Assembly (NCBI GenBank): GCA_026391235.1
Contig: JAPLDV010000590.1
Span: 1-9,346 of the forward strand
Direction of reading: 5' to 3'
Source: Bacteroidia bacterium
GTDB lineage: Bacteria; Bacteroidota; Bacteroidia; Bacteroidales; UBA12481
DNA: 9,346 nucleotides
The translations under genes were made by a program, and so were the position numbers. The notes beneath the pieces are model-generated. The model had not been told where the DNA came from, made no database searches, and saw only the letters and a list, made by a program, of their open reading frames with translations. Each line of letters begins with the position of its first letter. Within the stretch, counting starts at the first letter, position 1. Positions 1 through 6,723 of this stretch are shown here, piece after piece.

Positions 1-2523
1 AGGAATGCTGATAGGTTTGTCAAAACTCTGAGCCGTATAATTGGTTACATCGGCCTTGAAAGCAAAGTTCCACCTTTCGGTTGGGTTGTATCTCATTTCG
101 GCAAAATAGGCCAAATCCATATACCTGTTATTCAGGGTATTCTGGATCGAATACTTTGCATCGGTAACCTGAATGGATCCACCTGCCATTACATCCCATT
201 TATCCTTTTTGCGGTTATCAACGGTTAACGAAACCTTATGGGTAAAGTTGGTATTGATATTTTCGGTTCCGTTAACCAAACTGATCCCCCGGTTAAAACT
301 TTCGCGCAAGTTGGCATTGATTTTTACCCCGAGTTTGCGGATCGGAGTGGAAAAATCAACCCTGGCCGAAGCCTGGTAATCATTTTTGACATTCACCAGA
401 GTCATCGTCTGCTTCAACTGGTCATCAATGTTCCTCTTCCAGTTAATTTTATCTATTGTATAACCGGCATCGATTCCCGCCATCATCGAAGTAAAGCTGA
501 ACTGATCAAATATCAGCCAGTTAAAATATAGATTGTTGCCGTACTCCGGTTTCAGGTTGCGGTTGCCATAGGATATTGACATCGGATTGCTGTTCTCCGG
601 GATCGGGAGCAACTGACTGGTTGACGGGGTATTAACGCTGGATTGATAAAAAAACATAAGCCGTCGTCCGGTCTTATATTCCCATTCCCACTGCAGGCGG
701 GGTGTGAAATAGAGATGCTTCGATAAAACAGGGGATTCCTTCCACAGGGTAGTTTCAACCTGGCCAAGCTCCATGCCAACTGCAGCCGTGAACTGAACCT
801 TATCGGTATTGCGGGTTAAACTGAGTTCCGGTCGCAAATACTGATATTTCTTCCTGAAATCCGGACTGAGTGAATCGACAACCTGGTCGTTAAGCAGCGG
901 CAATCCCTGCGTTTTATCGTAATGATCATTGTTCGATCCGATCCTGATCGCCGGTTCAATATACAAGAGTCCCTTCACCTTCTGTGTCAGTGAGGTCGAG
1001 CCCGAAACCGACAGGTTGTCTGTTGCAACATCCTGGAACTGACTAAGAATCTGAGTACTCGCCGGTATGAAATATTGTGTGGTGTTCTGGTATCGCGAAT
1101 TGGACAGGCTTGACGAATAACTGCCATCACCGGAGATTTTGAAAATCGAGTGGTTGCGGTTGAATTTTTTCAGATAGGAGCCACTCCCGCTTCCGGTTAA
1201 GGAACGTGACTTCCCAGAGCTGACCCTCGACAAATTGTAAATCGGAATATCATTCTCGATGGCGTCCGTGATTGAATTTTGCGGGGAAAACCCGGCCGAG
1301 AAACCGACATTCCCGTTAACAATGATCGTTTGCGTTGAATCCATGCGGTTTCGCATGCCAAAATTGATCCGGTGAGAGGTATCCCGCTGGATCTGGTTGG
1401 CCGACTGATCCTCGTAGAATGAGCGGTCGGAGGTAAAATTTCTTGTGGTTGAATTATCCTTTAATGTGCGGTTTGATCCACTAAAAATGTAACTGGCAAA
1501 CACCCTTCTGTCCTTGGCCCACGAATAGCCAAAGTTTGCCCCACCGGCACCTGAAGAAGCCAAGCCACTCTCCGGCTGACCAAAATTTACCGGAAAACCA
1601 TCGTTGCCTCCAATCATGATGGCACCTCCGCCACCGGACATGCTCGACATGCCACCGCTGAAACTCATATAATCACCGAAAGAGAATCCGGATTGATTAA
1701 CATTATTCACCATACCCAGTGCGGCGGCCTGTATCTTATCGGAAAACCGGTAAGCCTTGCCGCTGCCCAGATAATGTTTACCGGTACCCCCGCCAACGGT
1801 GACATCCCCCAGGATTCCCTTCTTTTTGTCATCTTTCAGCACCAGGTTAACGGTTTTATCTCGGGTCCCGTCATCGATACCCGTGAATTCCGATTCATCC
1901 GAACGCTTATCATACAGTTGAACTTTATCGATTGCATCGGCAGGCAGATTCTTGGTGGCTACCTTGGGATCGCTGCCAAAGAATTCCTTGCCATCGACCA
2001 GCACCTTTTTAACATCTTTACCCAACGCCTTGATATTGCCTGCCCGGTCGACCTCAATACCCGGCAATTTTTTCAGTAACTCCTCCACATTGGCATCCGA
2101 CCTGGTTTTGAATGCCCGCGCATTAAATTCAATGGTATCGTGCCTGATGGTAAGCGGAACGTACTCTCCGACTACCTGAACTTCCTTAATATCAATCGAT
2201 TTCGGTTTCATTACAACCACTCCGAAATCATTGTTTGAACCGTATGGGAAGGTCAGGTTCTTGTAAAAAGATTGATAACCCAGATAGGCTACCTGCATCA
2301 GGAAATTTCCGTGCTTGATGCTCTTGACCTCGAAGTGCCCCTTTTCATTGGTGATCCCGAAAAATTCCAGCGTTGAGTCCTGAGGATTCAACAGCACAAC
2401 TGTTGCCGAATTAAGCGGAACACCTTTATCACCCAATACATCTCCGGTGAGGTTCGCGGATTGGGCAAAGGCAGATATGGAAAGTGAAAGGGCTGTAATA
2501 ATCAGGATCAGGATATGTTTCAT
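1..2523 (-). CDS. TonB-dependent receptor-like outer membrane beta-barrel protein (3' end outside window)
   Basis: An open frame of 841 codons runs from the ATG at 2523 to the window's left edge with no stop, so the C-terminus is missing. Residues 1-22 form a signal peptide (MKHILILIITALSLSISAFA, then Q-S). Residues about 24-105 look like a CarboxypepD-regulatory-like beta-sandwich (NEKGHFEVKSIKHGNFLMQVAYLGY-type pattern). A plug-like domain follows, with LPGIEVD at 153-159 and KVLVDGKEFFG just after it. From about residue 235 the sequence becomes beta-barrel-like, with a Gly/Met/Ser-rich loop near 286-305 and many alternating aromatic strands. This order fits the Bacteroidota outer-membrane beta-barrel family related to TonB-dependent receptors. 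I see no clear TonB box, so energised transport is uncertain and the substrate is unknown. It lies downstream of the GLPGLI gene on the same strand, 155 bp away, and is probably co-transcribed. An in-frame ATG four codons upstream (2535) is an alternative start. Confidence 0.9.
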   Translation of the reverse strand, partial: MKHILILIITALSLSISAFAQSANLTGDVLGDKGVPLNSATVVLLNPQDSTLEFFGITNEKGHFEVKSIKHGNFLMQVAYLGYQSFYKNLTFPYGSNNDFGVVVMKPKSIDIKEVQVVGEYVPLTIRHDTIEFNARAFKTRSDANVEELLKKLPGIEVDRAGNIKALGKDVKKVLVDGKEFFGSDPKVATKNLPADAIDKVQLYDKRSDESEFTGIDDGTRDKTVNLVLKDDKKKGILGDVTVGGGTGKHYLGSGKAYRFSDKIQAAALGMVNNVNQSGFSFGDYMSFSGGMSSMSGGGGAIMIGGNDGFPVNFGQPESGLASSGAGGANFGYSWAKDRRVFASYIFSGSNRTLKDNSTTRNFTSDRSFYEDQSANQIQRDTSHRINFGMRNRMDSTQTIIVNGNVGFSAGFSPQNSITDAIENDIPIYNLSRVSSGKSRSLTGSGSGSYLKKFNRNHSIFKISGDGSYSSSLSNSRYQNTTQYFIPASTQILSQFQDVATDNLSVSGSTSLTQKVKGLLYIEPAIRIGSNNDHYDKTQGLPLLNDQVVDSLSPDFRKKYQYLRPELSLTRNTDKVQFTAAVGMELGQVETTLWKESPVLSKHLYFTPRLQWEWEYKTGRRLMFFYQSSVNTPSTSQLLPIPENSNPMSISYGNRNLKPEYGNNLYFNWLIFDQFSFTSMMAGIDAGYTIDKINWKRNIDDQLKQTMTLVNVKNDYQASARVDFSTPIRKLGVKINANLRESFNRGISLVNGTENINTNFTHKVSLTVDNRKKDKWDVMAGGSIQVTDAKYSIQNTLNNRYMDLAYFAEMRYNPTERWNFAFKADVTNYTAQSFDKPISIP

Positions 2524-2567
2524 TTGGTATCTCATTAATTTAATTTAAGATCTGGGCCGGATAGAAT

Positions 2568-2587
2568 CCCCGGATTGAAATCCGGGG
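2568..2587. repeat. Perfect 8-bp stem hairpin CCCCGGAT-TGAA-ATCCGGGG
   Basis: Arms at 2568-2575 and 2580-2587 are perfectly complementary around a 4-nt loop. It sits 45 bp upstream of the beta-barrel start codon, inside the presumed shared transcript. There is no adjacent T-run on either strand. From memory, similar GC-rich hairpins are interspersed in environmental Bacteroidota genomes; this was not searched. Confidence 0.75.
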
Positions 2588-2622
2588 TTAGTCATAAGGC
2601 TGTCGACTGCCGGCTGGATCAC

Positions 2623-2649
2623 GGGAGGAGACGCTGCTCCTCCCCTACG
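2623..2649. repeat. GTAGGGG-type hairpin repeat (minus orientation)
   Basis: GGGAGGAG at 2623-2630 pairs perfectly with CTCCTCCC at 2637-2644 across a 6-nt loop. Read on the minus strand it begins CGTAGGGG and ends CCCG. That is the same outline as the two units in the histidine kinase gene at 4244-4300 (TTGTAGGGG...TCGCCCG), although the stem sequences differ. Confidence 0.65.
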
Positions 2650-3512
<863 letters not shown>

Positions 3513-3523
3513 TGAATTTTTGT

Positions 3524-3531
3524 CAAAAATA
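3524..3531 (-). promoter_or_regulatory. Possible Bacteroidota -7 promoter element for the GLPGLI gene
   Basis: TATTTTTG on the minus strand matches the TAnnTTTG consensus of the Bacteroidota primary sigma factor. No convincing -33 TTTG lies 19-21 bp upstream. The predicted transcript leader would be very short if translation starts at 3512, and slightly longer with the ATG at 3503. Confidence 0.4.
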
Positions 3532-3552
3532 GAAGGCTTCCGGTGATTATAG

Positions 3553-3589
3553 GGTTAACAACCTAAAAAACAAGGTTAATTAAGGTTAA
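3553..3589 (+). promoter_or_regulatory. Three helically phased GGTTAA repeats: candidate response-regulator operator
   Basis: GGTTAA occurs at 3553-3558, 3574-3579 and 3584-3589, with start-to-start spacings of 21 and 10 bp, so all three face the same side of the helix. The last two extend to AAGGTTAAT. OmpR/PhoB-type regulators typically bind direct repeats spaced by about one helical turn. The cluster lies between the divergent GLPGLI and kinase genes, about 30 bp upstream of the kinase -7 box. That this is the site for the adjacent regulator is inference. Confidence 0.5.
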
Positions 3590-3618
3590 TGTCTGACATT
3601 GATTCAATCCGGCACCCC

Positions 3619-3626
3619 TATATTTG
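3619..3626 (+). promoter_or_regulatory. -7 promoter element TATATTTG for the two-component operon
   Basis: TATATTTG is an exact TAnnTTTG match 16 bp upstream of the ATG at 3643. A TTG at 3599-3601 is a possible -33 element, but the 17-bp spacer is shorter than usual. The implied transcription start near 3630-3633 is downstream of the ATG at 3589, which supports 3643 as the true kinase start. Confidence 0.55.
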
Positions 3627-3642
3627 TGCCGGAGATATTATT

Positions 3643-5190
3643 ATGGTGCATTTTACGAAAATACGATGGATACCCATCCTGATGATACTCAGCCAGGTGA
3701 TGCTGGCCGGATTTGTTGCCTATTGGCTGAAAAGCCAGTATGACGATGAGAAGGGACTTCTACGGGAGGAGCTTTCACGAATGTATGATGAATCACGCAA
3801 CCAGGTGATTGACAGCCTTTTATTTAATCGTGTTGTCGAACCTGCCTTGAACGATTCCGTAACCATCACCATGATGACAGGTGAAAAGATCGATACTGCC
3901 AATCATAAAGTAGTCCGGAGCATGGCTGGCGGAAAATTTTTAGCCGGAAACGATTCCTGTGAAAGTACAATTGTTGCTATTTCAATGCCGGATTCTTTAG
4001 CAGGCAATAGGATCCGGTCAGGTGCAACATTTATCCAAAGCAATAATAAGCAGGATATACTCATCAGGAGTGTCAAGCTATTTATAAACCACTCCAGTGA
4101 TTCGGCTACCAGCAGGGTTGGCTTCCCTTTATTTCTTCCCGGCAACCCGGATACCGCGCTTTTCAAAAAGGTTTATGACGAGCGGATCGCACAGAAGAAG
4201 TATGGGATTGTGGTAGGGTGGAGTTCGGATAGCGTGAAGGATTTTGTAGGGGCGAACACGCGGTCGCCCGTTATTGTAGGGGCGAACCCGCAGTCGCCCG
4301 AAACAGATAAAAGAAAACCGGGGATGCATTTCAGCAGTGTTTTTCCCGACAATTTACCTCAGGTACAGATTAAGCACACTTTTCCTTACCTGATCAAACG
4401 GATCGGTGCTCAGATTCTTTTTGCAATGATCTTATTGCTACTGACCGGTTCGGCTTTCTTTTTCACCAACCGGAGCTTAAAAAGGCAGATGATGCTCAAC
4501 AGTTTGCGGAATGATTTCGTGAGCAATATCACCCATGAATTACGGACGCCGGTGTCGACCGTAAAAGTCGCACTGGAGGCCCTGAAAACATTCGATAAGG
4601 TGAACAACCCTGCCATCACGCGCGAATATCTCGATATGGCCGGACAGGAGATGAACCGGCTCGATCAGCTCATCAGTAAAGTCCTCGATCAATCGCTGAT
4701 CGGGGAGCAAAAGCAGGTAATTCAACCACAGCTTTCCGATTTAAATCATCTGATCGAAAATATTTTGCTTTCACTTAAGCCCCGGCTGGATGCCCGAAAT
4801 GCAACGGTAAAATTTGATTCTTCGGAAATATCCGGATCTGTTATGGTTGACCCTTTGCATTTTCAGGGAGTATTGATCAACCTGATTGATAATAGCTTAA
4901 AATATGGACCGGAAAATCCGGAAATCGAGATCAGGCTTTGGCAGGATGATGGGTCGGCGTTTATCGAAGTGAGCGATAACGGCCCCGGCGTACCCATAGA
5001 ATACCTCGGTCGGGTTTTCGATAAATTCTTCCGGGTTCCTACCGGCAACACGCATAATATTAAAGGGTACGGCCTGGGTCTGAGTTTCGCCGCTCTTGTA
5101 ATGAAGCAGCATCACGGATCGATATCGGTTAAAAACCTGGATCAGGGCGGCTGTGCATTCACGCTCAGATTCCCTCTTCCATCATCATGA
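3643..5190 (+). CDS. Membrane sensor histidine kinase (RprX-like architecture)
   Basis: The protein is 515 residues from the ATG at 3643. The frame is open back to an ATG at 3589, but that start lies upstream of the best promoter and adds 18 residues ahead of the first membrane segment. Transmembrane helix 1 is at about 9-28, a periplasmic sensor region of about 225 residues follows, and helix 2 is at about 254-276. The HisKA domain has FVSNITHELRTP with the phospho-accepting His298. The ATPase domain shows the N box (Asn417 in LINLIDNSLKYG), G1 box DNGPGVP (Asp445), F box FDKFFRVP and G2 box GYGLGLS (from Gly475). No HAMP domain is evident. It autophosphorylates and should pass phosphate to the regulator encoded next, with which it overlaps by ATGA. 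The stimulus is unknown. The periplasmic domain contains two repeated VGANxxSP segments encoded by a hairpin repeat at 4244-4300. Confidence 0.93.
   Translation: MVHFTKIRWIPILMILSQVMLAGFVAYWLKSQYDDEKGLLREELSRMYDESRNQVIDSLLFNRVVEPALNDSVTITMMTGEKIDTANHKVVRSMAGGKFLAGNDSCESTIVAISMPDSLAGNRIRSGATFIQSNNKQDILIRSVKLFINHSSDSATSRVGFPLFLPGNPDTALFKKVYDERIAQKKYGIVVGWSSDSVKDFVGANTRSPVIVGANPQSPETDKRKPGMHFSSVFPDNLPQVQIKHTFPYLIKRIGAQILFAMILLLLTGSAFFFTNRSLKRQMMLNSLRNDFVSNITHELRTPVSTVKVALEALKTFDKVNNPAITREYLDMAGQEMNRLDQLISKVLDQSLIGEQKQVIQPQLSDLNHLIENILLSLKPRLDARNATVKFDSSEISGSVMVDPLHFQGVLINLIDNSLKYGPENPEIEIRLWQDDGSAFIEVSDNGPGVPIEYLGRVFDKFFRVPTGNTHNIKGYGLGLSFAALVMKQHHGSISVKNLDQGGCAFTLRFPLPSS
4244..4300 (+). repeat. 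Two tandem GTAGGGG hairpin units inserted in frame in the kinase sensor domain
   Basis: Units at 4244-4270 and 4274-4300 are 27 bp, repeat with a 30-bp period and match at 25 of 27 positions. Each contains the inverted arms GGGCGA and TCGCCC around an 8-nt loop (4250-4255/4264-4269 and 4280-4285/4294-4299). The 30-bp period keeps the frame, so they encode VGANTRSP and VGANPQSP just before the second membrane helix. The segment is more GC-rich and Gly/Pro/Ser-rich than its surroundings, as expected for an inserted repeat rather than native sensor sequence. Confidence 0.85.
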
Positions 5191-5876
5191 AAACAAAGAT
5201 CCTGTATGTTGAGGATGAGCTTTTCCTGGGAAAGATTGTCAAGGAAACACTCGAAGATCAGGGCTTTGAGGTTGCCTGGGAAACCGACGGGGCAAGGGTC
5301 ATGAACCGCTTCAACAGCTTCTTTCCGGGCATTTGCGTGGTTGATATCATGCTGCCCAATATCGATGGGTATTCCCTGTGCCGCCAGATCAGGGGTCTCT
5401 ACACCACCCTGCCGATCATCTTTTTAACGGCAAAAGTTGAAACGGCCGACCTGGTAAAAGGATTTGAAGCCGGCGGCACCGATTATATCCGGAAACCATT
5501 CAGCATGGAAGAGTTGATCGTCCGGATCAAAAATCAGCTGAATCTGAAAAATTCCAATGGATCTCAGCCGGTAACCGGCGACCTTGAGATAATACTGGGT
5601 ACCTACCGGTTTTATCCCGGACGGTATGAACTCTTTGCACCCTCCGGAGCCCATAAATTATCGCAGCGCGACATGCAGATTCTCAGCATGCTATGCTCCA
5701 ACCGCAACCGGGTAACCGACCGCAGGGAACTGCTCCTTTCTGTTTGGGGAGATGACTCCTTTTTCAACTCCCGCAATCTCGATGTGTATATCCGCAAACT
5801 CCGCACACTGCTTTCCGAAGACCCCGCCATTGAGATACAGACGATCAAGGGTAAGGGGTATCTGTTCATAAGCTGA
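5187..5876 (+). CDS. OmpR/PhoB-family response regulator (RprY-like)
   Basis: This 229-residue protein is a typical full-length OmpR-family regulator. The receiver domain (about 1-122) has the acidic pair Glu9-Asp10, the phospho-acceptor Asp53 in VVDIMLPNIDGY, the switch Thr81 in IIFLTA and Lys103 in RKPFSMEEL. The C-terminal winged-helix DNA-binding domain (about 132-229) includes LSQRDMQILSMLCSNRNRV, then a recognition region NSRNLDVYIRKLRTLL and the final hairpin IQTIKGKGYLF. Its ATG overlaps the kinase stop as ATGA, so the two are translationally coupled. The kinase next to it is the obvious partner. The likely targets are the divergent GLPGLI/beta-barrel genes and its own operon (inference from position). 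All active-site residues are present. Confidence 0.95.
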   Translation: MKTKILYVEDELFLGKIVKETLEDQGFEVAWETDGARVMNRFNSFFPGICVVDIMLPNIDGYSLCRQIRGLYTTLPIIFLTAKVETADLVKGFEAGGTDYIRKPFSMEELIVRIKNQLNLKNSNGSQPVTGDLEIILGTYRFYPGRYELFAPSGAHKLSQRDMQILSMLCSNRNRVTDRRELLLSVWGDDSFFNSRNLDVYIRKLRTLLSEDPAIEIQTIKGKGYLFIS

Positions 5877-5896
5877 AAATTAAATTCTTCCGTTTT

Positions 5897-5986
5897 CTCT
5901 GTGTAACTCTGTGGTTCTCTGTGTACCTTTGTGTCAGTTCTTATTCTTACACAGAAATTCACAGAGAATCACAGAGTTACACAGAA
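5897..5986. repeat. 90-bp inverted repeat made of eight 10-bp CTCTGTG units
   Basis: The left arm (5897-5936) is four consecutive 10-bp units, CTCTGTGTAA, CTCTGTGGTT, CTCTGTGTAC and CTTTGTGTCA. A 10-bp centre (5937-5946) follows, then four inverted units (5947-5986) whose complement reads TTCTGTGTAA, CTCTGTGAAT, CTCTGTGATT and TTCTGTGTAA, listed from the centre outward. Arms pair at 33 of 40 positions, with 24 of 25 in the outer block 5899-5923/5960-5984. It encodes no protein and shows no terminal T-tract. Possible roles are an interspersed non-autonomous element, a protein-binding array or a transcript-stabilising 3' hairpin. Confidence 0.9.
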
Positions 5987-5990
5987 AAAA

Positions 5991-6036
5991 ATGAAGGCTA
6001 AAATGCCCTTCATCAAAAAAAACAAGTCGGTTTTTT
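5991..6036 (+). terminator. Possible weak terminator hairpins after the two-component operon
   Basis: ATGAAGG (5991-5997) pairs with CCTTCAT (6007-6013) around a 9-nt loop. A second hairpin follows: AAAAAAC (6017-6023) and GTTTTTT (6030-6036) around a 6-nt loop, then CCTTTTTCC. The second could end plus-strand transcripts from the regulator. On the minus strand the first stem is followed by seven T residues, which is the better intrinsic-terminator shape, but no minus-strand gene is seen to need it. Confidence 0.4.
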
Positions 6037-6101
6037 CCTTTTTCCTGTGATAAAGTCATCTATATACTCATAACAGGTTGGTAAAGCAACCAAAAATAAA
6101 T

Positions 6102-6118
6102 TTCACTTATTTAGTGAA
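6102..6118. promoter_or_regulatory. Palindromic operator TTCACT-N5-AGTGAA, probable HigA site
   Basis: A perfect 6-bp inverted repeat with a 5-bp AT centre (TATTT) lies 17 bp upstream of the -7 box of the toxin-antitoxin locus. Adding the flanking four bases gives a near-perfect extended dyad. HigA antitoxins usually repress their own promoter by binding such a dyad as dimers, so this is the likely autoregulatory site (inference). Confidence 0.55.
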
Positions 6119-6134
6119 TTTTTGTTATTAGTAT

Positions 6135-6142
6135 TAACTTTG
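6135..6142 (+). promoter_or_regulatory. -7 promoter element TAACTTTG of the toxin-antitoxin locus
   Basis: TAACTTTG is an exact TAnnTTTG match, 13 bp upstream of the ATG of the toxin remnant. No good -33 element is seen at 19-21 bp; the closest TTTG (6121-6124) is only 10 bp away. The promoter probably still drives the antitoxin. Confidence 0.55.
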
Positions 6143-6155
6143 CAAAGACGATTTT

Positions 6156-6324
6156 ATGGAAATTGAATTTGGCCAGGATTATTTAAGAGAACTTTATTAT
6201 TATGGGCGAGCAAAAAGTAAAAAGCACAGGTTCCAGCCTGACTATCAGCCGGAAAGACGTTTCAGGATCCATCACAATAACAATTTGCACCTTACTGAGA
6301 ATCAGCAATCACTACCTTAATTAA
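6156..6324 (+). pseudogene. Degraded HigB/RelE-type toxin gene: internal deletion plus frameshift
   Basis: From the ATG at 6156 the first 28 residues (MEIEFGQDYLRELYYYGRAK followed by SKKHRFQP) look like the N-terminus of the Bacteroidota HigB/RelE-like toxin that precedes HigA. The frame then becomes nonsense and stops at 6318-6320 after 54 residues. The next frame, however, encodes SITITICTLLRISNHYLN and ends TAA at 6322-6324; this resembles the usual toxin C-terminus (ITICxxxELSNHY pattern). These toxins are usually about 90-110 residues, so roughly 40-55 central residues are lost and the two ends are now out of frame. Gene order (toxin first), promoter and operator are all as expected for an intact HigBA locus. 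The family patterns come from memory and no alignment was run. It is almost certainly inactive as an RNase. Confidence 0.75.
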
Positions 6325-6340
6325 TTGAAATCGGAATCAA

Positions 6341-6661
6341 ATGGAACAGATACTTATACCGTTTATAGCAACTCATCCTGGAATAGTATTAAAGGATGAA
6401 CTTTCTGCCAGGCGAATTACTCAGCGCAAATTTGCCGAAATGATCGAAATGCAGCCAACTATGCTAAATGAAATCATTCGCGGAAAGCGGCCGATAACAG
6501 CTTCAATTGCATTATCACTGGAAAAAGCACTGGAAATCTCCGCTGAGTTCTGGATCAGGTTTCAGTACCAATATGAGCTTGATGTTGTCCGCCAGAAAGA
6601 GCGAACCATTCTGCGTCTTCAAAAGATTGAAGAAAAGAAACTTGCGGGAATGAAAAAATAA
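6341..6661 (+). CDS. higA: HigA-family antitoxin, XRE-type DNA-binding protein (toxin partner decayed)
   Basis: The 106-residue protein has the HigA hallmark near its start, ATHPGIVLKDELSARRITQ (residues 10-28), followed by a helix-turn-helix at about 27-60 with the MLNEIIRGKRPIT recognition region. The conserved EISAEFWIRFQYQYELD segment comes next, and a charged C-terminal helix (about 80-106) may mediate contact with partner or dimer. It normally neutralises the HigB mRNA-cleaving toxin and represses its own promoter. It starts 16 bp after the former toxin stop (6322-6324). Length and motifs look complete, with no internal damage, so it has outlived its toxin. It may now act as a solitary regulator or protect against a related toxin elsewhere (inference). 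Confidence 0.92.
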   Translation: MEQILIPFIATHPGIVLKDELSARRITQRKFAEMIEMQPTMLNEIIRGKRPITASIALSLEKALEISAEFWIRFQYQYELDVVRQKERTILRLQKIEEKKLAGMKK

Positions 6662-6708
6662 ATTTCTCATTTATGCTATCTTAACAACCTGAAATCAAAT
6701 CCACGAAA

Positions 6709-6718
6709 CCTCCGGAGG
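6709..6718 (+). promoter_or_regulatory. Strong Shine-Dalgarno site within a perfect palindrome CCTCCGGAGG
   Basis: GGAGG at 6714-6718 is 5 bp ahead of the ATG at 6724, an unusually strong ribosome-binding site for this phylum, and it fixes the start of the secreted repeat protein. No other gene in the window has one this strong. The 62-bp gap after the antitoxin shows no clear TAnnTTTG promoter. Confidence 0.7.
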
Positions 6719-6723
6719 CCATT

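Larger units (their letters stand above)
5877..6155. other. Intergenic stretch with inverted repeats and no intact gene
   Basis: The 279 bp between the response regulator and the toxin remnant contain no credible coding sequence. An apparent minus-strand frame at 5962-5612 is antisense to the regulator and starts inside the inverted repeat. The stretch holds a 90-bp inverted repeat, a short hairpin with an adjacent A/T-tract hairpin, an operator palindrome and a -7 promoter box, each listed separately. Confidence 0.7.

Noticed and set aside
173..531. Two plus-strand open frames of 68 and 97 codons
   Set aside because: They lie antisense to the beta-barrel gene, whose minus-strand frame is continuous here with family-typical strands. 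The plus-strand products have no recognisable features.
1693..2179. Plus-strand open frames of 128 and 75 codons
   Set aside because: They are antisense to the plug domain of the beta-barrel gene (LPGIEVD and following), which is clearly the real coding strand.
3546..3551. Minus-strand TATAAT ahead of the GLPGLI gene
   Set aside because: A perfect E. coli-type -10 is not the usual promoter signal in Bacteroidota. The TATTTTTG element closer to the gene fits better, and no -35 partner is evident.
5612..5962. Minus-strand 116-codon frame
   Set aside because: It begins inside the CTCTGTG inverted repeat and is otherwise antisense to the response regulator's DNA-binding domain.
5897..5986. CRISPR array
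   Set aside because: The units are 10 bp with no unique spacers and are arranged as an inverted repeat, so this is not a CRISPR array.
6681..6690. TTAACAACCT, identical to ten bases in the GGTTAA region (3555-3564)
   Set aside because: Dozens of shared 10-mers are expected by chance in a window of this size, and the phased GGTTAA arrangement is not present here.
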